From Pukyongiella litopenaei (GTDB lineage: Bacteria; Pseudomonadota; Alphaproteobacteria; Rhodobacterales; Rhodobacteraceae): a DNA stretch of 64,000 nucleotides. Both the position numbers and the translations under genes were made by a program. The stretch lies in NCBI RefSeq assembly GCF_003008555.2, contig NZ_CP027665.1, forward strand, positions 558,001-622,000, written 5' to 3'. The notes under the pieces were generated by a model that searched no databases, was not told where the DNA came from, and was given only the letters and a program-made list of their open reading frames with translations. Below are positions 25,248 to 36,242 of the stretch, piece by piece. The stretch's first letter is position 1, and each line of letters opens with the position of its first letter.

Positions 25248-26927
25248 CTACAGGATCCCGGGCAGCCGCAGCCCATGTTCGCGGGCGCAGTCGCGGGCGA
25301 TCTCATAGCCCGCGTCGGCGTGGCGCATCACCCCGGTGGCGGGGTCGTTCCACAGCACCCGCGCCAGCCGCGCGTCCGCCTCGGCGGTGCCGTCGCAGCA
25401 GATCACCATGCCGGAATGCTGCGAGAACCCCATGCCGACGCCGCCGCCGTGATGCAGGCTGACCCATGTGGCGCCCGAGGCGGTGTTCAGCAGCGCGTTC
25501 AGGAGCGGCCAGTCGCTGACCGCGTCGCTGCCGTCCTTCATCGCCTCGGTTTCGCGGTTGGGCGAGGCGACCGACCCGCTGTCGAGATGGTCGCGCCCGA
25601 TCACCACCGGGGCCTTGAGTTCGCCGCTGCGCACCATGTCGTTGAAGGCCAGCCCGGCCTTGTGCCGGTCGCCCAGCCCGATCCAGCAGATCCGCGCCGG
25701 CAGGCCCTGGAACGCGATGCGGTCGCGGGCCATGTCCAGCCATTGGTGCAGATGCGCGTCGTCGGGGAACAGTTCCTTCATCTTCGCGTCGGTGCGATAG
25801 ATGTCCTCGGGATCGCCCGACAGCGCGCACCAGCGGAACGGCCCCACGCCGCGGCAGAACAGCGGGCGGATATAGGCGGGCACGAAACCGGGGAAGGCGA
25901 AGGCGTTTTCGAACCCTTCCTCGAGCGCGACCTGGCGGATGTTGTTGCCATAGTCCAGCGTCGGCACGCCCGCGTTCCAGAAATCGACCATCGCCGCCAC
26001 ATGGGTCTTCATGCTGGCGCGGGCGGCCTTTTCGACCGCCTTGGGGTCGCTTTCGCGCCCGGCCTTCCATTGCGCGATGCTCCAGCCCTGCGGCAGGTAG
26101 CCGTTGACCGGGTCATGGGCGCTGGTCTGGTCGGTCACGATATCGGGGCGCGGGCCGCCCGCGTTCATGCGCCGCACCAGTTCGGGGAACACGTCGGCGG
26201 CGTTGCCCAGCAGGCCGACCGATTTCGCCTCGCCGGCGGCGGTCCAGCGGTCGATCATCGCCAGCGCCTCGTCGAGGCTGTCGGTCTTTTCGTCCAGGTA
26301 TTTCGTGCGCAGGCGGAAATCGATGCTGTCGGGGTTGCATTCGACCGCGAGGCAGCAGGCCCCGGCGAACACCGCCGCCAGCGGCTGCGCCCCGCCCATG
26401 CCGCCCAGCCCCCCGGTCAGGATCCATTTGCCGGTCAGGTCGCCGCCGTAATGCTGGCGCCCGGCCTCGGCGAAGGTTTCATAGGTCCCCTGCACGATGC
26501 CCTGGGTGCCGATATAGATCCACGATCCGGCGGTCATCTGGCCATACATGGCCAGCCCCTTGCGGTCGAGTTCGTTGAAATGGTCCCAGGTTGCCCAGTG
26601 CGGCACCAGGTTCGAGTTGGCGATCAGCACGCGCGGCGCGTCGGCATGGGTGCGGAAGATGCCGACCGGCTTGCCCGATTGCACCAGCAGGGTTTCGTCG
26701 CCGTCGAGATCGCGCAGCGCGGCGACGATGCGGTCGAAATCCTGCCAGGTCCGCGCGGCGCGGCCGATACCGCCATAGACCACCAGTTCATGGGGGTTCT
26801 CGGCCACGTCGGGATGCAGGTTGTTCATCAGCATCCGCATCGCGGCCTCGGTCTGCCAGCTTTTGGCGATGATCTCGGGGCCGGTGGGCGGGTAGATGTC
26901 GCGCAGGTTGTGACGGGGGTCGGTCAT
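25248..26927 (-). CDS. hutU: Urocanate hydratase
   Basis: NAD-dependent hydratase converting urocanate to imidazolone propionate, step two of histidine degradation. 559 residues with the family pattern including [18 protein letters not shown] for NAD binding and [19 protein letters not shown] near the active site. Its ATG overlaps the hutG stop (ATGA), and it is the last gene of hutI-hutH-hutG-hutU. Confidence 0.97.
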   Translation of the reverse strand: MTDPRHNLRDIYPPTGPEIIAKSWQTEAAMRMLMNNLHPDVAENPHELVVYGGIGRAARTWQDFDRIVAALRDLDGDETLLVQSGKPVGIFRTHADAPRVLIANSNLVPHWATWDHFNELDRKGLAMYGQMTAGSWIYIGTQGIVQGTYETFAEAGRQHYGGDLTGKWILTGGLGGMGGAQPLAAVFAGACCLAVECNPDSIDFRLRTKYLDEKTDSLDEALAMIDRWTAAGEAKSVGLLGNAADVFPELVRRMNAGGPRPDIVTDQTSAHDPVNGYLPQGWSIAQWKAGRESDPKAVEKAARASMKTHVAAMVDFWNAGVPTLDYGNNIRQVALEEGFENAFAFPGFVPAYIRPLFCRGVGPFRWCALSGDPEDIYRTDAKMKELFPDDAHLHQWLDMARDRIAFQGLPARICWIGLGDRHKAGLAFNDMVRSGELKAPVVIGRDHLDSGSVASPNRETEAMKDGSDAVSDWPLLNALLNTASGATWVSLHHGGGVGMGFSQHSGMVICCDGTAEADARLARVLWNDPATGVMRHADAGYEIARDCAREHGLRLPGIL

Positions 26928-27727
26928 GTCGGTCCTCCGGTTCGGGCCAGGTCAGGCAGTTCGGCAAGGGCGTCGAGGATGCGGCCAAGCTGGTCGCGCA
27001 GGCGGTCGGCCCGCGCCGCGTTCCAGCCCCAGGGCGGGGCCTCGGTCATGTAGGTGGATTGCGCCAGTTCCATCTGGATCGCGTGAACGCCGGCGGAAGG
27101 ATCGCCGTAATGGCGCGTGGTCCAGCCGCCCCGGAACCGGCCGTTCAGCACATGGCTGTAGCCCGTGGCCGCGGCGCAGATGTCCTCGACGGTTCGCGCC
27201 ACGGCGGCGGCGCAACTGCGCCCGCCATCGGTGCCGATGTTGAAATCGGGCAGGATGCCGTCGAACAGGAACGGGATATGCGACCGGATCGAATGGCAGT
27301 CATAGAGGATCGCGAAGCCGTGGGCCGCTTGCACCCGCGCGATCTGGCCGGCCAGCGCCGCGTGATAGGGCGCGTGATAGGCGGCGGCGCGGCGGGCGAT
27401 GTCATCGGCGCCCGGTTCGCGGCCGGGCCGGTAGATCGCCTGCCCGTCGAAATCGGTCAGCGGGCACAGGCCGGTGGTGTTCTGCCCCGGATAGAGGCTG
27501 GCGCCGTCAGGCGCCCGGTTCACGTCGATGACATAGCGATGCACGCGGGTGCGCACCGAGGTCACGTCACCGCGCAGCCCGGCATAGAGCCGGTGGATAT
27601 GCCAGTCGGTATCGGCCAGCGCCCGGCCGGTGTCGTTCAGATCCCCGGCGATCCCGTCCGGCAGGTCGGTGCCGGTATGGGGCAGCCCCAGGATCAGCGG
27701 CCCGGTGCCTTCGGTCACCTCGATCAT
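26924..27727 (-). CDS. hutG: N-formylglutamate amidohydrolase
   Basis: Hydrolyses N-formylglutamate to glutamate and formate, the last step of the five-step Hut route. Motifs: [35 protein letters not shown] and [17 protein letters not shown] with the metal-binding histidine. 267 residues. The chosen ATG at 27727 overlaps the hutH stop as ATGA; the longer open frame to 28396 runs antiparallel through hutH code and is rejected. The presence of HutG and HutF together means no formamide is released directly. Confidence 0.95.
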   Translation of the reverse strand: MIEVTEGTGPLILGLPHTGTDLPDGIAGDLNDTGRALADTDWHIHRLYAGLRGDVTSVRTRVHRYVIDVNRAPDGASLYPGQNTTGLCPLTDFDGQAIYRPGREPGADDIARRAAAYHAPYHAALAGQIARVQAAHGFAILYDCHSIRSHIPFLFDGILPDFNIGTDGGRSCAAAVARTVEDICAAATGYSHVLNGRFRGGWTTRHYGDPSAGVHAIQMELAQSTYMTEAPPWGWNAARADRLRDQLGRILDALAELPDLARTGGPT

Positions 27728-29229
27728 GCGGCGGCCTCCACCAGCGCGCCACCGCGCACCAGCGACGCGGCGGCCTCCAGGTCGGGCGCGAGATAGCGGT
27801 CGGCGCCCAGCGGCGGCACGTCGGCGCGCAGCCGCGCGATGGCGCGGGCCAGCGCCGGCGAGGTGGCCAGCGGCGCCCGCGCCTCGATCCCCTGCGCGGC
27901 GCACATGGCCTCGACGCCCTGGATCACCGCGAGATTGCCGACCATCCGCGCCAGCCGGAACGCACCATGGGCGGCCATGCTCACATGATCCTCCTGGTTG
28001 GCGCTGGTGGGGGTGCTGTCGGTCACGCAGGGATTGGCGAGATGCTTGTTCTCGCTCATCAGCGCGGCGGTGGTCACCTCGGCAATCATGTAGCCCGAGT
28101 TCAGCCCCGGGTCCGGGGTCAGGAAGGGCGGCAGGTCGTGGCTCAGGGTCGGGTCCACCATCAGCGCCACCCGGCGCTGGGAAATCGCCCCGATCTCGGC
28201 CAGCGCCAGCGCGATCTGATCGGCGGCAAAGCCCACCGGCTCGGCGTGGAAATTGCCGCCCGAGACGATCCGGCCCTCGCCCACCAGCACCAGCGGGTTG
28301 TCGGTCACCGCGTTGGCCTCGGTTTCCAGCGTGCGCCCGGCCATGCGCAGGATGTCCAGCGCCGCCCCCGCCACCTGCGGCTGGCAGCGGATGCAATACG
28401 GGTCCTGCACCCGGCTGTCGCCGTCGCGATGGCTTTCGCGGATCTCGCTGCCCTCGATCAGATCGCGCATCCGCGCCGCCACCTCGATCTGGCCCGCGTG
28501 GCCGCGCAATTCGTGGATGCCGGCCAGCAGCGGCGCGGTCGAGCCCATGATCGCATCGGTCGACATCGCCGCGATGACGATGGAATTGTCGACCGCGCGC
28601 AGGGCGCCGAACAGCCCGGCCAGCGCACAGGCGGTGGAAAACTGGGTGCCGTTGATCAGCGCCAGCCCCTCTTTCGGGCCCAGCACCAGCGGGGCCAGCC
28701 CGGCCCGTGCCAGCGCCTCGGTGCCGGGCAGCCGCTGGCCGTCATGCAGCGCCTCGCCCGCGCCGATCAACACCGCCGCCATATGCGCCAGCGGCGCCAG
28801 GTCGCCCGAGGCACCGACCGATCCCTGATGCGGCACCACCGGCACCACGCAGCGATCCAGCATGTCGGCGATCAGCTCGCAGACCGCCCAGCGCACCCCC
28901 GACGCCCCGCGCCCCAGCGACAGCAGCTTGAGCGCCATCATCAACCGGGTCAGCGGTTCGGACAGCGGGTCACCGACCCCGCAGCAATGGGACAGGATCA
29001 GGTTTTCCTGCAGCTTTTCCGTGTCTTGCGCGGCGATCTTGCGGCTGGCGAGCTTGCCGAACCCGGTATTGACGCCATAGACGGCCTCGTTGCCCCCGGC
29101 GGCGCGCGCCACCAGCGCCGCCGCCGCCTCGATCGGGTCGCGCGCGCTGTCGTCCAGCCGCACCGGCACCCCGTCGCGCCAGATTTCCGCGAGCTGCGCC
29201 AGCGTGACCTGTCCCGGTATCACGATCAT
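27724..29229 (-). CDS. hutH: Histidine ammonia-lyase
   Basis: Deaminates histidine to urocanate. The MIO prosthetic group forms from Ala-Ser-Gly at residues 140-142 in [14 protein letters not shown], placed as in known enzymes. The [12 protein letters not shown] segment is also diagnostic. 501 residues. The ATG at 29229 overlaps the hutI stop as ATGA; an upstream frame extension is ignored. Confidence 0.97.
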   Translation of the reverse strand: MIVIPGQVTLAQLAEIWRDGVPVRLDDSARDPIEAAAALVARAAGGNEAVYGVNTGFGKLASRKIAAQDTEKLQENLILSHCCGVGDPLSEPLTRLMMALKLLSLGRGASGVRWAVCELIADMLDRCVVPVVPHQGSVGASGDLAPLAHMAAVLIGAGEALHDGQRLPGTEALARAGLAPLVLGPKEGLALINGTQFSTACALAGLFGALRAVDNSIVIAAMSTDAIMGSTAPLLAGIHELRGHAGQIEVAARMRDLIEGSEIRESHRDGDSRVQDPYCIRCQPQVAGAALDILRMAGRTLETEANAVTDNPLVLVGEGRIVSGGNFHAEPVGFAADQIALALAEIGAISQRRVALMVDPTLSHDLPPFLTPDPGLNSGYMIAEVTTAALMSENKHLANPCVTDSTPTSANQEDHVSMAAHGAFRLARMVGNLAVIQGVEAMCAAQGIEARAPLATSPALARAIARLRADVPPLGADRYLAPDLEAAASLVRGGALVEAAA

Positions 29230-30422
29230 CCCCGTCCTCCGAATATCCGCCGATGCAGCGGGTTGAAGCCCACCCGGTAGGCCAGTTCCGCCGGCTCTCC
29301 GACATCCCACACCGCGAGATCGGCCCGCAGCCCCGGCGCGATGGCGCCGCAATCGGTCAGCCCCAGCGCGGCGGCGGCGTGGCGCGTGACGCCCGCCAGC
29401 GCCTCGGCCGGGGTCAGGCGGAACAGCGTGCAGCCCATGTTCATCACCAGCAGGATCGATGCCAGCGGCGACGAACCCGGATTGCAGTCGGTCGCCAGCG
29501 CTATCGCCACGCCGGCCTCGCGAAAGGCGGCGACCGGCGGCAGCCGGGTTTCGCGCAGCGTGTAGAACGCCCCGGGCAGCAGTACCGCGACGGTGCCCGC
29601 CGCGGCCAGCGCGGCGGCGTCGGCGGCCGTGGCGTGTTCCAGGTGATCCGCCGACAGGGCCCCGGCCCGCGCCGCCAGCGCCGTGCCGCCGGTATTGGAC
29701 AGCTGTTCGGCATGGAGCTTTACCGGCAGGCCGAGCTCGGCGGCCACCGCGAACACCCGCGCGATCTGGTCGGGGCTGAAGGCGATGCCCTCGCAGAACC
29801 CGTCCACCGCGTCCACCAGCCCCTCGTCATGGGCGGCCCGCAGGGTCGGGAAACAGATTTCGGACAGGTAGTCAGCGGCGCGGCCGGCATAGTCGGGCGG
29901 CACCGCGTGGGCGCCCAGGAAGGACGTGACCACGCGCACCGGGCGCATCCGGCCCAGCGCCCGGGCGGCGCGCAGCATGTTCAGTTCGGTGTCACGGTCC
30001 AGCCCGTAGCCGGATTTGATCTCGACGGTCGCCACCCCTTCGGCGATCAGCGCATCCAGCCGGGGCAGCGCCGCCTGCGCCAGCGCCTCGGCCGTCAGCG
30101 CGCGGGTGGCCGAAACCGTGGACAGGATGCCGCCACCGGCGCGGGCGATGTCCTCGTAGCTGGCGCCTTCGAGCCGCATCTCGAATTCGCGCGCGCGGTT
30201 GCCGCCGAACACGAGATGGGTGTGGCAGTCGATCGGCGCGGGTGTCACCAGCCGGCCGCCCAGGTCCTCGGCGGGCCAGTTCGCGTAGTCGCGCGGCAGA
30301 TCCCCCGTGCCAACCCAGGCGATGCGGTCGCCCGACAGCGCCAGCGCGCCGTCGATCAGCCCGATGCCGCCGCCGGGCGGCATGGTCGCAATCCTGGAAT
30401 TGGTGAACACCCGGTTCGTCAC
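29226..30422 (-). CDS. hutI: Imidazolonepropionase
   Basis: Amidohydrolase that opens 4-imidazolone-5-propionate to formiminoglutamate. Metal site [10 protein letters not shown], later [11 protein letters not shown] and [12 protein letters not shown] are as expected. The start is a GTG at 30422, preceded by GAGGGG nine bases upstream; no ATG lies at a sensible position. 398 residues. It is the first gene of the minus-strand hut operon and faces the palindrome at 30459. Confidence 0.93.
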   Translation of the reverse strand: MTNRVFTNSRIATMPPGGGIGLIDGALALSGDRIAWVGTGDLPRDYANWPAEDLGGRLVTPAPIDCHTHLVFGGNRAREFEMRLEGASYEDIARAGGGILSTVSATRALTAEALAQAALPRLDALIAEGVATVEIKSGYGLDRDTELNMLRAARALGRMRPVRVVTSFLGAHAVPPDYAGRAADYLSEICFPTLRAAHDEGLVDAVDGFCEGIAFSPDQIARVFAVAAELGLPVKLHAEQLSNTGGTALAARAGALSADHLEHATAADAAALAAAGTVAVLLPGAFYTLRETRLPPVAAFREAGVAIALATDCNPGSSPLASILLVMNMGCTLFRLTPAEALAGVTRHAAAALGLTDCGAIAPGLRADLAVWDVGEPAELAYRVGFNPLHRRIFGGRG

Positions 30423-30458
30423 TGCTGTTGACCCCTCTTGCCCCAGCGTTAATGTGGT

Positions 30459-30472
30459 TATGTCTAGACATA
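30459..30472. promoter_or_regulatory. HutC-type operator between divergent hut operons
   Basis: TATGTCTAGACATA is a perfect 14-bp palindrome in the 78-bp gap between hutI (minus) and hutF (plus). GntR/HutC-family repressors bind short palindromes of this kind, and a hutC gene is 1.4 kb away in the same locus. Its central place would let one repressor dimer control both directions, released by urocanate. Confidence 0.65.
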
Positions 30473-30500
30473 TTTGAGTCGTCAAGGGGGCCGTTCGGGC

Positions 30501-31856
30501 ATGACCGTTCTTTATGCGAAACAGGCGCTGCTGCCGGAGGGTTGGGCGCGCGACGTGACCGTCACCATCGGCGCCGACGGGCGGATCGCCGGGCTGGACC
30601 CGGCGCGGGCCGATATCGGCGTGGACATGTTGCTGCCCGCCCCGGCCAACGTGCATTCGCACGCGTTCCAGCGGGCGATGGCGGGGCTGACCGAACGGCG
30701 CGGCGGCTCCGGGCAGGACAGTTTCTGGACCTGGCGGAAATGGATGTACCGGTTCCTTGACCAGCTGACCCCGGATGACGCCCAGAGCATCGCCGCGCTG
30801 GTGCAGATGGAGATGCTGGAGGCCGGCTTTGCCACGGTCGGCGAATTCCACTACCTGCACCACCGGCCTGACGGTGGCGCCTATGACGATCCCGCCGAGA
30901 TGGCGGCGCGGATCTGCGCGGCGGCGGAAACCACCGGGATCGGGCTGACGCTGCTGCCGGTATTCTACGAACAGGGCGGCGTCGACGGGCGCGCGCTGGG
31001 GCCGGGACAACGGCGGTTCGGCTGCGACCGCGACGGGTTCGCCGCGCTGATGGCGGGCGCGGGACGGGCGCTGGACCGGCTGCCGGGCGACGCCGTGATC
31101 GGGGTGGCGCCGCATTCGCTGCGGGCGGTGACCCCGGCGGCGCTGTCGGAGCTCGTGGCGGGGGCCGGCGGCCCGGTGCATATGCATATCGCGGAACAGG
31201 TCGCCGAGGTCGAGGAAATCGAGGCCGCCCATGGCGCCCGCCCGGTGACATGGCTGCTGGACAACTGTCCGCCCGATCCGCGCTGGTGCCTGATCCACTG
31301 CACCCAGATGACCGCGGCGGAAACCGGCGCGCTGGCGGCGACCGGCGCGGTGGCGGGGCTGTGCCCGATCACCGAGGCCAATCTGGGCGACGGCATTTTC
31401 GACGGCGCGGGCTGGCTGGGCGCGGATGGCGCGATCTCGGTCGGGTCGGACAGCAACATCCGCATATCGCTGACCGGGGAGTTGCGGCTGCTGGAATATT
31501 CCCAGCGCCTGCGCGACCGCGCCCGTGCGGTGCTGGCGCCTCCCGGCGGGTCGACCGGGCGGCGGCTGTTCGACGGGATCGTGGCCGGAGGCGCCCGGGC
31601 GGCGGGGCGCGGGCGCGGCGGGATCGCGGTCGGGCAATGGGCCGACCTGCTGGCGATCGACGGCGGCGATGCCGACCTGATCGGCCGCGGCGGGGACGCG
31701 GCGCTGGATACCTGGATCTTTGCCGCCGGAGACCGGCTGGTGCGCGATGTCTGGGCGGCGGGGCGGCACATGGTCCGCGACGGGCGGCATCTGCACCGGG
31801 ATCGCATCCGCGCCGATTACGCCGCCTGCATGGCCCGGCTGGCGCAGGTGCTGTGA
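30501..31856 (+). CDS. hutF: Formimidoylglutamate deiminase
   Basis: Amidohydrolase that deiminates formiminoglutamate to formylglutamate and ammonia, feeding HutG. Metal-binding [14 protein letters not shown], the segment [13 protein letters not shown] and [26 protein letters not shown]-like C-terminal block are typical. 451 residues; AAGGGGG precedes the ATG at 30501. Ends in TGATG overlap with hutC. Confidence 0.94.
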   Translation: MTVLYAKQALLPEGWARDVTVTIGADGRIAGLDPARADIGVDMLLPAPANVHSHAFQRAMAGLTERRGGSGQDSFWTWRKWMYRFLDQLTPDDAQSIAALVQMEMLEAGFATVGEFHYLHHRPDGGAYDDPAEMAARICAAAETTGIGLTLLPVFYEQGGVDGRALGPGQRRFGCDRDGFAALMAGAGRALDRLPGDAVIGVAPHSLRAVTPAALSELVAGAGGPVHMHIAEQVAEVEEIEAAHGARPVTWLLDNCPPDPRWCLIHCTQMTAAETGALAATGAVAGLCPITEANLGDGIFDGAGWLGADGAISVGSDSNIRISLTGELRLLEYSQRLRDRARAVLAPPGGSTGRRLFDGIVAGGARAAGRGRGGIAVGQWADLLAIDGGDADLIGRGGDAALDTWIFAAGDRLVRDVWAAGRHMVRDGRHLHRDRIRADYAACMARLAQVL

Positions 31857-32545
31857 TGGCGGGCGGCTGGCAGGACATCCGCGACGAGGTGCTGCGGCGG
31901 ATCCAGACCCGCCGCTGGCCGCCCGGGTCGCAGATCCCGAACGAAGCCGAACTGGCCGGGGAATTCGGCGTTGCCCGGGCCACCGTGAACCGGGCCCTGC
32001 AGGCGCTGGCCGAGGATGGCTGGCTGGAACGCCGCCGTCGCGCCGGCACCCGCGTCGCGGCGGCTCCGCAGCGCCGGGCCCGCCTGGCGATCCCGCTGAT
32101 CCGGCAGGAGATCGAAGCCGGCGGCCACGCCGCCGCGCACCGGCTGCTCGGCACCGCGCCCGGCCCGGCCCCGGCCGCGGTCACCGCCGCGCTGGGGCTG
32201 GCCGCCGATGCCGAGATGATACAGGTGCGCACGCTCTGGCGCGCCGATGAGCGGCCGTTCGCGGTCGAAGACCGCTGGGTGAACCTGTCCGGTGCGCCGG
32301 GGTTCGACAGCGCGCCGCTCGACCGGATCAGCGCCAATGAATGGCTGGTGCGCCACGCGCCGTTTTCGCATGGCACGCTGGAATACGCGGCAGAGACTGC
32401 GGAACCCGAGCTGGCGGACCTGCTCGGCTGCGCCCCCGGCGCGCCGGTGCTGGTGCTGGAACGGCACACGTTCGGGCCATCGGCGCCGGTCACGTTTATG
32501 CGGCTCAGCCACGCGCCCGGCCATAGCCTGAAACTGGAGATCTGA
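31856..32545 (+). CDS. hutC: GntR family histidine utilisation repressor
   Basis: 229 residues: a winged helix-turn-helix over residues 5-70 ([20 protein letters not shown], then [13 protein letters not shown]) and a UTRA effector domain (residues 80-229, ending [16 protein letters not shown]). HutC repressors sense urocanate. The ATG overlaps the hutF stop, so it is auto-regulated if the palindrome at 30459 is its operator. Confidence 0.93.
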   Translation: MAGGWQDIRDEVLRRIQTRRWPPGSQIPNEAELAGEFGVARATVNRALQALAEDGWLERRRRAGTRVAAAPQRRARLAIPLIRQEIEAGGHAAAHRLLGTAPGPAPAAVTAALGLAADAEMIQVRTLWRADERPFAVEDRWVNLSGAPGFDSAPLDRISANEWLVRHAPFSHGTLEYAAETAEPELADLLGCAPGAPVLVLERHTFGPSAPVTFMRLSHAPGHSLKLEI

Positions 32546-32571
32546 GCCCCCCGTCAGTCCCGTCGGCCCTG

Positions 32572-34815
32572 TCAGCCCTGTGCGCGCAAATGCTCCATCA
32601 CCGCCGGGCGCACCGACTGGTCGCCGCGTTCGCGGGCCTCGTCGATCACCGCGCGCAGGGCCGCCAGGTCCGACCGCATCAGCAGGCTCTTGACCGGGCC
32701 GATCGAGGCCGGGCGCATCGACAGCGAGCGCAGCCCGATCGCCGCGAGGCAGAGCGCCTCGATCGGGCGGCCCGCGTCTTCGCCGCAGAAGGACAGCGGC
32801 GTGCCGGTTTCGGCGCAGCGGTCGACGATCCGTTCGATCAGGTTCAGAAAGCTGACATTGAGCGTGTCATAGCGCCGCCGGACCCGTTCGTTTTCGCGGT
32901 CGGCGGCAAAGAAGAACTGTTTCAGATCGTTGCCGCCGATGGACAGGAACCCGACCTCTTCAAAGAACCGCCGGGGGGCAAAGGCCAGCGACGGGGTTTC
33001 CAGCATCGCGCCGATTTCCAGCGTCTCGGGCAGCTTGTGGCCCAGCCGTTCCTCGCGGGCGATGGTCTTGTCCACCTCGGCGCGGGCGGCGCGGTATTCC
33101 TCGAACTGGGCGACGAAGGGGAACATGATGGTCAGCGGCCGGCCCGCCGCGGCGCGGATCATCGCCTGAAGCTGCATCCGCATCACGCCGGGCTTGTCCA
33201 GCCCGACCCGGATCGCCCGCCAGCCCAGCGCCGGGTTCGGCTCGTCCGTCGGCTTCATGTAGGGCAGCACCTTGTCGGAGCCGATATCGAGGGTGCGGAA
33301 CACCACGCGTTTGGAGCCCGCCGCGTCCAGCACCCGCGCGTAGATGTCGGCCAGCTCGGTGCGCTTGGGCATCTGGTTGCGGACCAGGAACTGCAGTTCG
33401 GTGCGGAACAGCCCGACGCCCTCGGCGCCCGAGCTGCGCAGCGACGGCAGGTCCGCCATCAGCCCCGCGTTCATATGCATCCCGATCCGCACCCCATCGC
33501 GGGTGATCGCGGGCTTGTCCCGGATCGAGGCATAGCGTTCCTGCGCCTGTGCCTGCATCGCGATCTTGTCGCGGAAGGCGGTCACGACGGTATCGTCGGG
33601 GCGCAGATGCACGATGCCCTGGTCGCCGTCGACCATGATGTGGTCGCCGTTCAGCGCCTCGTTGGTGATCCGCTGGGCATGGATCACCAGCGGGATCGCC
33701 AGCGCACGGGCCACGATCGTCGCGTGGCTGCCGACGGAGCCTTCCTCGAGCACGATCCCGCGCAGCGACCGGCCGTATTCCAGCAGGTCGCCGGGGCCGA
33801 TATTGCGCGCCACCAGGATCGGGTCGGCGGGCAGTTCCGCGGCCGAGTTGCCGCCCTGCCCGGTCAGGATGCGCAGCAGCCGGTTGGACAGGTCGTCGAG
33901 ATCGGCCAGCCGTTCGCGCAGATAGGCATCCTGCACCTGCGCCATCCGCGCCCGCGCCTGCGACTGTTCCTTTTCCACCGCCGCCTCGGCGGACAGGCCG
34001 CGGGCGATGTCCTCTTCCATCCGGCGCATCCAGCCGCGGGAATTGGCGAACATGCGGTAGGCTTCGAGCACCTGCAGCTGTTCCTTGTCGCCGGTGCGCG
34101 ACATTTCCAGCATCCGGTCCACGCCGACGCGCAGTTCCTCGACCGCCTCATGCAGCCGTTCCTGTTCGCGGTGCGGGTCGTCGGCGATCGGATTGGTGAC
34201 CACGACCCGCGGTTCATGCAGCCAGACATGGCCGTCCGCCGCGCCCTCCTGGGCGGTGCCGCCGCGTATCATCACCGATTGCTGGTGCAGCGGCGACAGC
34301 GCCGCGCCTTCACCGACAAAGGCGCCCAGTTCGGTCATTTCGGCCAGCACCATCGCTACCACTTCCAGCGCATAGACCTCGTCGGCGGAAAATTCGCGCG
34401 CAGCGCGGGACTGCACCACCAGCACGCCCAGCTTTTCGCCCAGCCGCTGCACCGGCACGCCGAGGAACGAGGAATACCGTTCCTCGCCGGTTTCGGCCTT
34501 GTAGCTGAACCCCTTTTCCGCCGGCGCGTTGGGCGTGTTCACCACCGACCCGCTGCGGGCGACGCGGCCCACCAGCCCCTCGCCCATGCGCATCCGGGTT
34601 TGGTGCACGGCTTCGGGTTTCAGGCCCTGGGTGGCGCAGAGTTCAAGCGTGTCCTCATCGCGGAACAGGTAGATCGAGCACACCTCGGTCCCCATCGAAT
34701 CGGCGATCAGATGGGTGATCAGGTCCAGCCGCGCCTGGCCCGCGATCTCGCTGGCCATGGCGTCGCGCAGACGCCCCAGCAGCTTGCGGCTTTCGGTTTC
34801 GATGCTATCGGCCAT
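32572..34815 (-). CDS. ptsP: PEP-protein phosphotransferase PtsP (enzyme I-Ntr)
   Basis: First enzyme of the nitrogen-related PTS, transferring phosphate from PEP to NPr. The N-terminal GAF domain (residues about 20-165) senses small molecules such as glutamine; the phospho-histidine region is EGSVGSHATIVARA; the PEP-binding TIM barrel has LFRTELQFL and IGGNDLKQFFFAADREN. 747 residues, normal. It is next to lysC on the same strand with a 49-bp gap. Confidence 0.95.
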   Translation of the reverse strand: MADSIETESRKLLGRLRDAMASEIAGQARLDLITHLIADSMGTEVCSIYLFRDEDTLELCATQGLKPEAVHQTRMRMGEGLVGRVARSGSVVNTPNAPAEKGFSYKAETGEERYSSFLGVPVQRLGEKLGVLVVQSRAAREFSADEVYALEVVAMVLAEMTELGAFVGEGAALSPLHQQSVMIRGGTAQEGAADGHVWLHEPRVVVTNPIADDPHREQERLHEAVEELRVGVDRMLEMSRTGDKEQLQVLEAYRMFANSRGWMRRMEEDIARGLSAEAAVEKEQSQARARMAQVQDAYLRERLADLDDLSNRLLRILTGQGGNSAAELPADPILVARNIGPGDLLEYGRSLRGIVLEEGSVGSHATIVARALAIPLVIHAQRITNEALNGDHIMVDGDQGIVHLRPDDTVVTAFRDKIAMQAQAQERYASIRDKPAITRDGVRIGMHMNAGLMADLPSLRSSGAEGVGLFRTELQFLVRNQMPKRTELADIYARVLDAAGSKRVVFRTLDIGSDKVLPYMKPTDEPNPALGWRAIRVGLDKPGVMRMQLQAMIRAAAGRPLTIMFPFVAQFEEYRAARAEVDKTIAREERLGHKLPETLEIGAMLETPSLAFAPRRFFEEVGFLSIGGNDLKQFFFAADRENERVRRRYDTLNVSFLNLIERIVDRCAETGTPLSFCGEDAGRPIEALCLAAIGLRSLSMRPASIGPVKSLLMRSDLAALRAVIDEARERGDQSVRPAVMEHLRAQG

Positions 34816-34864
34816 CTGCCCCGTTCGTTTTCCTCCGCGGACCGCCCCAGGCAGGACCCTCCGC

Positions 34865-36103
34865 TCAGGTCAGTTTGTCCAGTTCGAACGCATCATGCAG
34901 GGCCTGCACCGCAAGTTCCATGTATTTCCGGTCGATCAGGACGGAAATCTTTATCTCGGAAGTTGTAATGACCTTGATGTTGATGCCCTCGTCGCACAGC
35001 ACCCGGAACATCCGGGCCGCGACGCCGGACTGGCTGCGCATGCCGATCCCGACCACCGAGACCTTGGCCACGTCGAGATCGGTCAGCAGTTCGCGGTAGT
35101 TCAGGTTGCCGGCCTCGTGGGTTTCGGCCAGCGCCTTCTCGGCCCGCTTCACCTGGTCGGTGGGCAGCGAGAAGGTCATGTCGGTGCGACCCTCTTCCGA
35201 GATGTTCTGCACGATCATGTCGACATTGACGCCCGCATCCGACAGCGCCCCGAAAATGATCGACGCGATCCCCGGACGGTCGGCGACCGACACCAGCGTC
35301 ATCTTTGCCTCGTCGCGGCTGTAGGCGACACCGGAAACGATATTGCTTTCCATGATTTCCTCCTCGTCGCAGACCAGCGTGCCGGCCTCGTCGGATTGTT
35401 CCTCGAAACTGCTGAGCACCCGCAGCTTGACCTTGTTGCGCATCGCCAGCTCGACCGAGCGGGTCTGCAGCACCTTGGCGCCGAGGCTGGCCAGTTCCAG
35501 CATTTCCTCGAACGCGATCCGTTCCAGTTTCCGGGCCTTGGGCGAAATCCGCGGATCGGTGGTATAGACCCCGTCCACATCGGTGTAGATGTCGCAACGC
35601 TCGGCGCCGAAGGCGGCGGCAAAGGCGACGGCCGTGGTATCCGATCCGCCGCGCCCCAGCGTGGTGATCCGGCCCTCGGGGCTGATGCCCTGGAACCCGG
35701 CGACCACGGCCACCTTCATGCCCTCGGCGAACTTGGCCCGGATGTTGTCGGTCGGGATTTCCTCGATCCGGGCCGCCGAATGGGCCGATGTGGTGCGCAC
35801 GGGCACCTGCCAGCCCTGCCAGGACCGCGCCGGCACGTCCATTTCCTGCAGGGTCAGCGCCATCAGGCCGGCGGTCACGTTTTCGCCCGACGACACCACC
35901 GCGTCATATTCGCGGGCATCGTAGAGCGGCGAGATTTCATCGACCCAGCCGACCAGTTCATTGGTCTTGCCCGACATCGCCGACACGATGACGATCACGT
36001 CATAGCCCTTGGCCACCTCGACCCCGATACGCTTGGCCACGCGCCGGATGCGATCGAGATTGGCCACCGAGGTGCCGCCGAATTTCATCACCAGAATGGG
36101 CAT
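34865..36103 (-). CDS. lysC: Aspartate kinase
   Basis: Phosphorylates aspartate, first step toward lysine, threonine and methionine. N-terminal kinase motif KFGGTSVANLDRI, ATP site TTLGRGGSDTTAVA, and two C-terminal ACT domains (MTLVSVADRPGIAS and VSVVGIGMRSQSGVA) that mediate feedback by lysine/threonine. 412 residues. GGAGA precedes the ATG at 36103. thrC for the threonine branch lies at 51262. Confidence 0.96.
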   Translation of the reverse strand: MPILVMKFGGTSVANLDRIRRVAKRIGVEVAKGYDVIVIVSAMSGKTNELVGWVDEISPLYDAREYDAVVSSGENVTAGLMALTLQEMDVPARSWQGWQVPVRTTSAHSAARIEEIPTDNIRAKFAEGMKVAVVAGFQGISPEGRITTLGRGGSDTTAVAFAAAFGAERCDIYTDVDGVYTTDPRISPKARKLERIAFEEMLELASLGAKVLQTRSVELAMRNKVKLRVLSSFEEQSDEAGTLVCDEEEIMESNIVSGVAYSRDEAKMTLVSVADRPGIASIIFGALSDAGVNVDMIVQNISEEGRTDMTFSLPTDQVKRAEKALAETHEAGNLNYRELLTDLDVAKVSVVGIGMRSQSGVAARMFRVLCDEGINIKVITTSEIKISVLIDRKYMELAVQALHDAFELDKLT

Positions 36104-36242
36104 CTGCCGCGGTCTCCTGCGCCGATTGCCGGGGTCCAGTCCCAGGGTTGACGCCTCATAGGCGAGGGGGGGCATAAGGGCAAGTAGACAACGGCAAGTG
36201 GGCAACGGCAAGCGGACAAACCGGGATCCGGCGGAACCGGGC

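Noticed and set aside
26924-28396. 490-codon frame including hutG
   Set aside because: The upstream part is a shadow of hutH; real hutG starts at 27727 with an ATGA overlap.
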